NCBI GenBank assembly: GCA_030141605.1
Contig: JAQGDQ010000281.1
Span: forward strand, 64,001-128,000
From: Tubiluchus corallicola
Lineage: Eukaryota; Priapulida; Priapulimorpha; Priapulimorphida; Tubiluchidae
DNA: 64,000 nucleotides
Reading direction: 5' to 3'
The notes beneath the pieces are model-generated. The model made no database searches. It saw only the letters and a program-made list of their open reading frames with translations, and had not been told where the DNA came from. Shown one piece after another: positions 59,901 through 64,000 of the stretch. Position numbers and translations under genes: made by a program. Position 1 is the first letter of the stretch, and the number at the start of each line of letters is the position of its first letter.

Positions 59901-62900
59901 TATATTTATGCTGTGATAATCCCATTCTAATGCTAGTCTTATTGTATAATTCTTAAGCTCCAGGCACCGTGCAAGCTCCTGGCAAACCCACTGTCGTTAT
60001 TCAGCAGACGCAGAAGACTGGGATTGATTTAGACGCTGTTGGTGCTATAGGCGATGTAAGCATCTATGATTTTGATATCAATACAGTAGAAGACAAGCCG
60101 TGGAGAAAACCAGGTAAGACAGTTAATTTTTTATTACCTTTGTATATTTTGAGTTTTCCAAATTACCTGTAATATATTGATTTTTGGAAATTTTGTAACT
60201 GAAGATTTTGTTACTTTAATGAGAATAATACACAAAGCGCATTAAATCAGTGTAACTACTTGAATTACTATACTAACTACTATAATTGTACCAGAGCATT
60301 TTCAGAAACATGATTTTTACTAATAAAGAATTTTAACTAATTACTTGATTAATAATATTATTTCAGTATTTAATATTTTCTGCTGCAGGAGCTGATATTA
60401 CAGATTATTTTAATTATGGTTTCAATGAAGAAACTTGGATAGCTTACTGTGAGAAACAGAGACAGCTTCGAGGACACAATCCACAGGTATCACGCTTGTG
60501 ATTAATGACGCATTGATTCAGAATTTTGTATTTCCAGTTTGCGTAGTTGTCCAGATAAATTGCACTCAACCCTCGAAAAATACATTACCTTATTTTTGTT
60601 CCTAATAATTTATGAAGCTTGAATGTAGTTGCACTAATGATTTATTTTGTTCATTAAGATTTAGTACTTTGTTTCTTTATATGAGAAATATCTTAAGAAG
60701 TGTAAACTTTGATGTTTTAGGAATTGCAATATATTAAGCAATATATTAAACCTTTCCATTTCCAGCTTTCGCACTTACGTGTTTTGCTGTGCCAGTTTGT
60801 CTTCCTGCTAAGTAAGGATGTACCTGTTCTTGAAGTGGCATTTCAGGCAAATGGCTTGTTGCACTATTATTATTAACTGTTTGAACTTTATGAAATTGAC
60901 AATTATATATGGCCATATTAGCTAGCAAGTAAAACTGTGCACAATTACATACTAAAATTATGTGCAACTAACTCATAACTTCATGTATAATACTCGTATA
61001 TTATGCACAGGTAACATGTATTGTTATGAGTAACTACTGTGTAAAATATGTTTTGGTATTGTATAACTTTGTGTGCAACTAGTGAGTAAGATCATGCACT
61101 ACCAGGTCAATAAAATCATGTAGAATAGTAAGTGTAGCTAGATGTCACCAGTGACATAATGGTCACATAATGGGATTACCAATATGTAGACTATTAGCAG
61201 TTAGACGATGCAGTTTTTTGCTTAGTTAATCATTATTTATTTAAAATCAAGTTTCATTTTTTAGGCACGCGTACCAAAAAAGGAAACTCACGTGGATACT
61301 AACTTGAAGACTGTCAGTACAAACGGTATTTTTCTATATATTTTCTATTTTGGTTATGTATCTAGTCAATGATGCCTATCCAGGAATGGTAAACTTCAGG
61401 GCAGAGTATGCTAACAGTTTTGTGCTTTTAAGACTGTGCAAATATGTCATAGCGCCTCTGCTAATAGTATGACTTGCCATTTTTGTTCTATATGATATAA
61501 TACGTATATTATTGCTTATTTTACATCTACATGTTCATTAACTTTTCCCTTGTAATTATTAATTAATCATATTAACTTGTTTGGCAAAGTTCTCATTTTG
61601 GTTGGAAACAGATAAACGAAAAAATTCCGTTAATTCCCCGAAACTACAGCAAGAGTCAACAGTTACATCTGTGTAAGAAAAAGTCACAAAGTTTTAAGCA
61701 CCATTATGAACATTGTGAAAGTCACACCAGTCTGTAAATTACTTTGTTTAAGGAATAACTACACTTGTAATTCTTCAAATATGCTTTTGTAGTATGACAG
61801 GCTGACCTAGCTAGCCGTATTCATTGGCATTGTCATATTTCAACATCTTTTGGTAACTTGTCCTGAACTTTATAGTGAAATTGCTGTGAACTGGTTTTTC
61901 AGAAAACAGTAAGTATACTGGGGCATCACTAGCTGTGCCGAAACGTGCTGGTCCATTTCACCGCAATGCTCCCAGCGGTCAGATTGAGGTGCTTGGCACG
62001 AGACGACAAGATGAGTCAAGCTCAATTTCCGTCATCGGAGCTGAAAATGCGTATACGTAAGTTTCTGCGTGAATTGTAGTTGTAGTTGCACGAAAATGTA
62101 GCATTATTTTTTATTATTTTTTGCAAATTGTACATTGCATTTAAACTATTTTTATTACAAAATGTGCAAATAAATTGCTAAGTGGACTGTTATGATAATG
62201 TTGAGTTTTATATTAAGTTTTTATTTCGCAATGAAAGCTGTCAGGTTGACAAAAACTTTGTTTATCTGTTCTTATAGGACATTGCAGAGAACAGGATTTA
62301 TATAAGTCTGTCATCAGACCAATGTCCACTCAGTCTGTGTATAAGCTGCTGCATTTTAAAATTTATTTATATTAATATTTACCTAAGGAAAATAAGACCT
62401 TGATGACCAAGACTGTCCAAGCATTGAGTCTGTGTTATCTTTTATAAGCTGAATTTTTTGCCTATTGCTGCAGGTCACTTAGCATAGCTCACTTTAACTG
62501 AAAGCAGTACTTTGAAAATCAGCTATTTGTGTTCACAGGCCTCCGACAACTGGACCACCTCCTGACATGAGTGTGCCACCTCCAGGAATGCCTGTTAGTT
62601 ATCCTATGCCACCCCCAAATGACATGATGTTACCTGCCCCAACAATGGGGCCGCCTCCACTTGGTAAGTTTTAAGATACAAGTAACAAAATTGAAGTTAT
62701 GTATATTTTGTAAAACTAATACAGATATACTAACCAAATATAGATCAGTTTATTGCTGTTCACCCACCTTAAGTGAGTTTTGATAATTAACAAGCAAATG
62801 CCTAACTACATTTACACAACTATGTAAAATTGATTGGTTATGCCATAATGAAATTATAGTCAATCAATGCTGTAAAAATGTCAGGGAATATGACAGGCAT

Positions 62901-63348
62901 TTGCAGTTTTTGTTAACTTTTTACTTGAATATTCACACTTAATATGTTTTCACATGCGATTTTCTTGTTTTCAGAGTTGGCGTTATGTGTGCTGCTAATA
63001 ATCATTCTTATTCTCAATTTTGAGGCATTCTTGCATTTGCTGTATTTCGTTTTTATAAGAATTTTTGTTCTTTCACACTCTTAAGAATTTCCTGCAATGA
63101 GCCGGTTCTTGACATTTCATTGAACCAATTTTTTTATGAAAGTACAAAGCATATTTTGCATCCTAAACATTTGTCATGTACAAGTGTTTTTAAATAGCAG
63201 AGCAAGAAGTGATTTGCCACCAGTTTATTGTAGTTTATTTCAGTTTCATTTTCTTTTTAGGGTATCCACCACCACCCCCAGGATCCATGCCACCAGGATA
63301 TGATCCATATCTCAGGTACCCTGCTCCGCCAGCTGCTCCGCCAACTAC
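53986..63348 (+). CDS. FIP1L1: Pre-mRNA 3'-end-processing factor FIP1, N-terminal part, 11 exons seen, continues beyond the window
   Basis: Exons: 53986-54025, 56180-56228, 57153-57303, 59221-59407, 59964-60113, 60389-60486, 61265-61325, 61612-61672, 61910-62056, 62539-62663, 63261-63348. About 385 codons are joined in frame. FIP1 is the CPSF subunit that tethers and stimulates poly(A) polymerase and binds U-rich RNA. Landmarks: WLYG at the N-terminus; an acidic run ([12 protein letters not shown]) leading into [10 protein letters not shown]; the conserved FIP1 motif [20 protein letters not shown] then FNEETW (about residues 185-212), which contacts CPSF30; and the proline/methionine-rich region of exons 10-11 ([19 protein letters not shown]). 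The Arg/Glu-rich C-terminus expected in the family is not in the window. Intron 1 needs a GC donor (54026-54027). Introns 1-3 hold a LINE, a hAT element and a Tigger element. Confidence 0.93.
54640..56060 (+). pseudogene. Non-LTR retrotransposon RT remnant (FIP1L1 intron 1)
   Basis: Sense-strand frames show [19 protein letters not shown] (consensus G-PQG-VLGPLLF-I-INDI) near 55170-55245. A decayed FADD box ([12 protein letters not shown]) lies near 55260, then [20 protein letters not shown] and a [10 protein letters not shown] segment. The 5' part (54640-55160) is too decayed for certain placement. Frames are broken by stops. Confidence 0.75.
56384..57043 (+). mobile_element. hAT element, 660 bp, with perfect 8-bp target duplication (FIP1L1 intron 2)
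   Basis: The left end, CAGGGGTGTACAGACTACGG then CCCATGGGCC, and the right end, GTTTGGACATCCCTG, are of the typical hAT form. ACTTAAAA flanks both sides exactly (56376-56383 and 57044-57051). The 3' half reads [20 protein letters not shown], which may be a transposase tail; the rest of the transposase is missing, so this copy is an internally deleted derivative. Confidence 0.9.
57320..59108 (+). mobile_element. Tigger/pogo element with broken transposase (copy 1, FIP1L1 intron 3)
   Basis: The right end GCCTACTC is followed by TA. The 3' flank matches copy 2 (GCATACTAAGCTGATGA, ATACCAGTAATGCTACA). The left end is truncated, with similarity to copy 2 starting near 57320, only about 17 nt from the exon 3 donor. 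The transposase remnant at 57590-58853 starts [20 protein letters not shown] (CENP-B-type helix-turn-helix). It then has [39 protein letters not shown] and [13 protein letters not shown], the DDE core of pogo transposases, and ends [12 protein letters not shown]. Several stops and frameshifts and a lost first catalytic Asp show it is inactive. Confidence 0.85.
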
Positions 63349-64000
63349 GTAAGTTCAAGCAAGGCTAAATAAAATAAATTTTGTTTTCCCAGTAGCAATG
63401 ACACTGGCAAATAGTTTCAGATATAGCTAAGCTGAAGCTTGCATGTGCTCACAGAACTGAAGCTTTTTCTGTGGACTCCAGCATTCACAATTTCATGAAC
63501 AGCTATGTACATAAAATATTTGTCCGTTCCAAATTCCATTAATAGCTCATTTATATGAAATTCGATATCCTTGGTTACTGCTATAACAATAACATCCGTT
63601 TTAGCAATTTTGATCGTGATGCATTTTAGCCTGGGTTGCCGGAGTCAGAAATATGATTAGAAGGTGATTATTTGTCTATTCGTGGTTGCATGGAAGCAGA
63701 CGATCATTTTCGCCATGTTGCAAAGTTTCTGTTTACCATGGAAGCCACCTTTATATCCTACGTGAAGTGGCATTATAAGTGTTTTTAAGCATCAGATAAG
63801 GATTCCAGGACCTTGAAAACCTGAGTTTATATACCAGTCGTCATGCTTCACTGATCTGTTCGAACAGTTAGATAAAATACGGCCTGTATAACATATTGGA
63901 CATCTTGAAGATGCTACCCTAAATCCTTGAACTTTAAAACCTATATCTAGATATTAAAATCATCACACTATCTTCAAAAGAGCATACAATACAACTGATG

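Overview
This is an AT-rich stretch of a eukaryotic nuclear genome. Small coding exons are separated by long AT-rich introns with GT-AG borders, and the recognisable proteins have animal-type architecture. I read it as an invertebrate animal; the sequence alone does not fix the phylum. There are no operons, CRISPR arrays or bacterial features, and I saw no tRNA or rRNA gene.

Seven protein-coding genes could be assembled exon by exon with matching splice phases. In order they are: a D-2-hydroxyacid dehydrogenase (minus, 794-7476, 9 exons, 333 aa); ADAT2, the catalytic subunit of the tRNA A34 deaminase (plus, 9303-14563, 6 exons, 172 aa); NDUFA10, a complex I accessory subunit (minus, 16357-23054, 7 exons, 390 aa); SNX17, an endosomal cargo adaptor (minus, 28778-40523, 14 exons, 476 aa); APRT, adenine salvage (plus, 40907-46338, 5 exons, 180 aa); NEDD8, a ubiquitin-like modifier (minus, 47973-51566, 5 exons, 80 aa); and FIP1L1, a polyadenylation factor (plus, 53986 to beyond the window, 11 exons seen). 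They are unrelated housekeeping genes. Three pairs lie head to head (dehydrogenase/ADAT2, SNX17/APRT, NEDD8/FIP1L1) and two tail to tail (ADAT2/NDUFA10, APRT/NEDD8). SNX17 and APRT start codons are only 383 bp apart, with two CACGTG boxes between them.

Introns and intergenic spaces are littered with decayed mobile elements. A Tigger/pogo family is present in three copies, one of which keeps a broken transposase. hAT-type elements are present, one with a perfect 8-bp target duplication. A 694-bp element has perfect 29-bp terminal inverted repeats, and an older 747-bp inverted-repeat element lies at 7652-8398. There are also short TA-flanked elements, two copies of a tRNA-derived SINE, and five non-LTR reverse-transcriptase remnants.

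I did not find a convincing previously undescribed multi-gene system. The most interesting points are gene-structure oddities (two successive 18-nt coding exons in NEDD8, a GC-AG intron and a tandem acceptor in FIP1L1, an HGE active site in ADAT2) and several apparently uncatalogued inverted-repeat elements.
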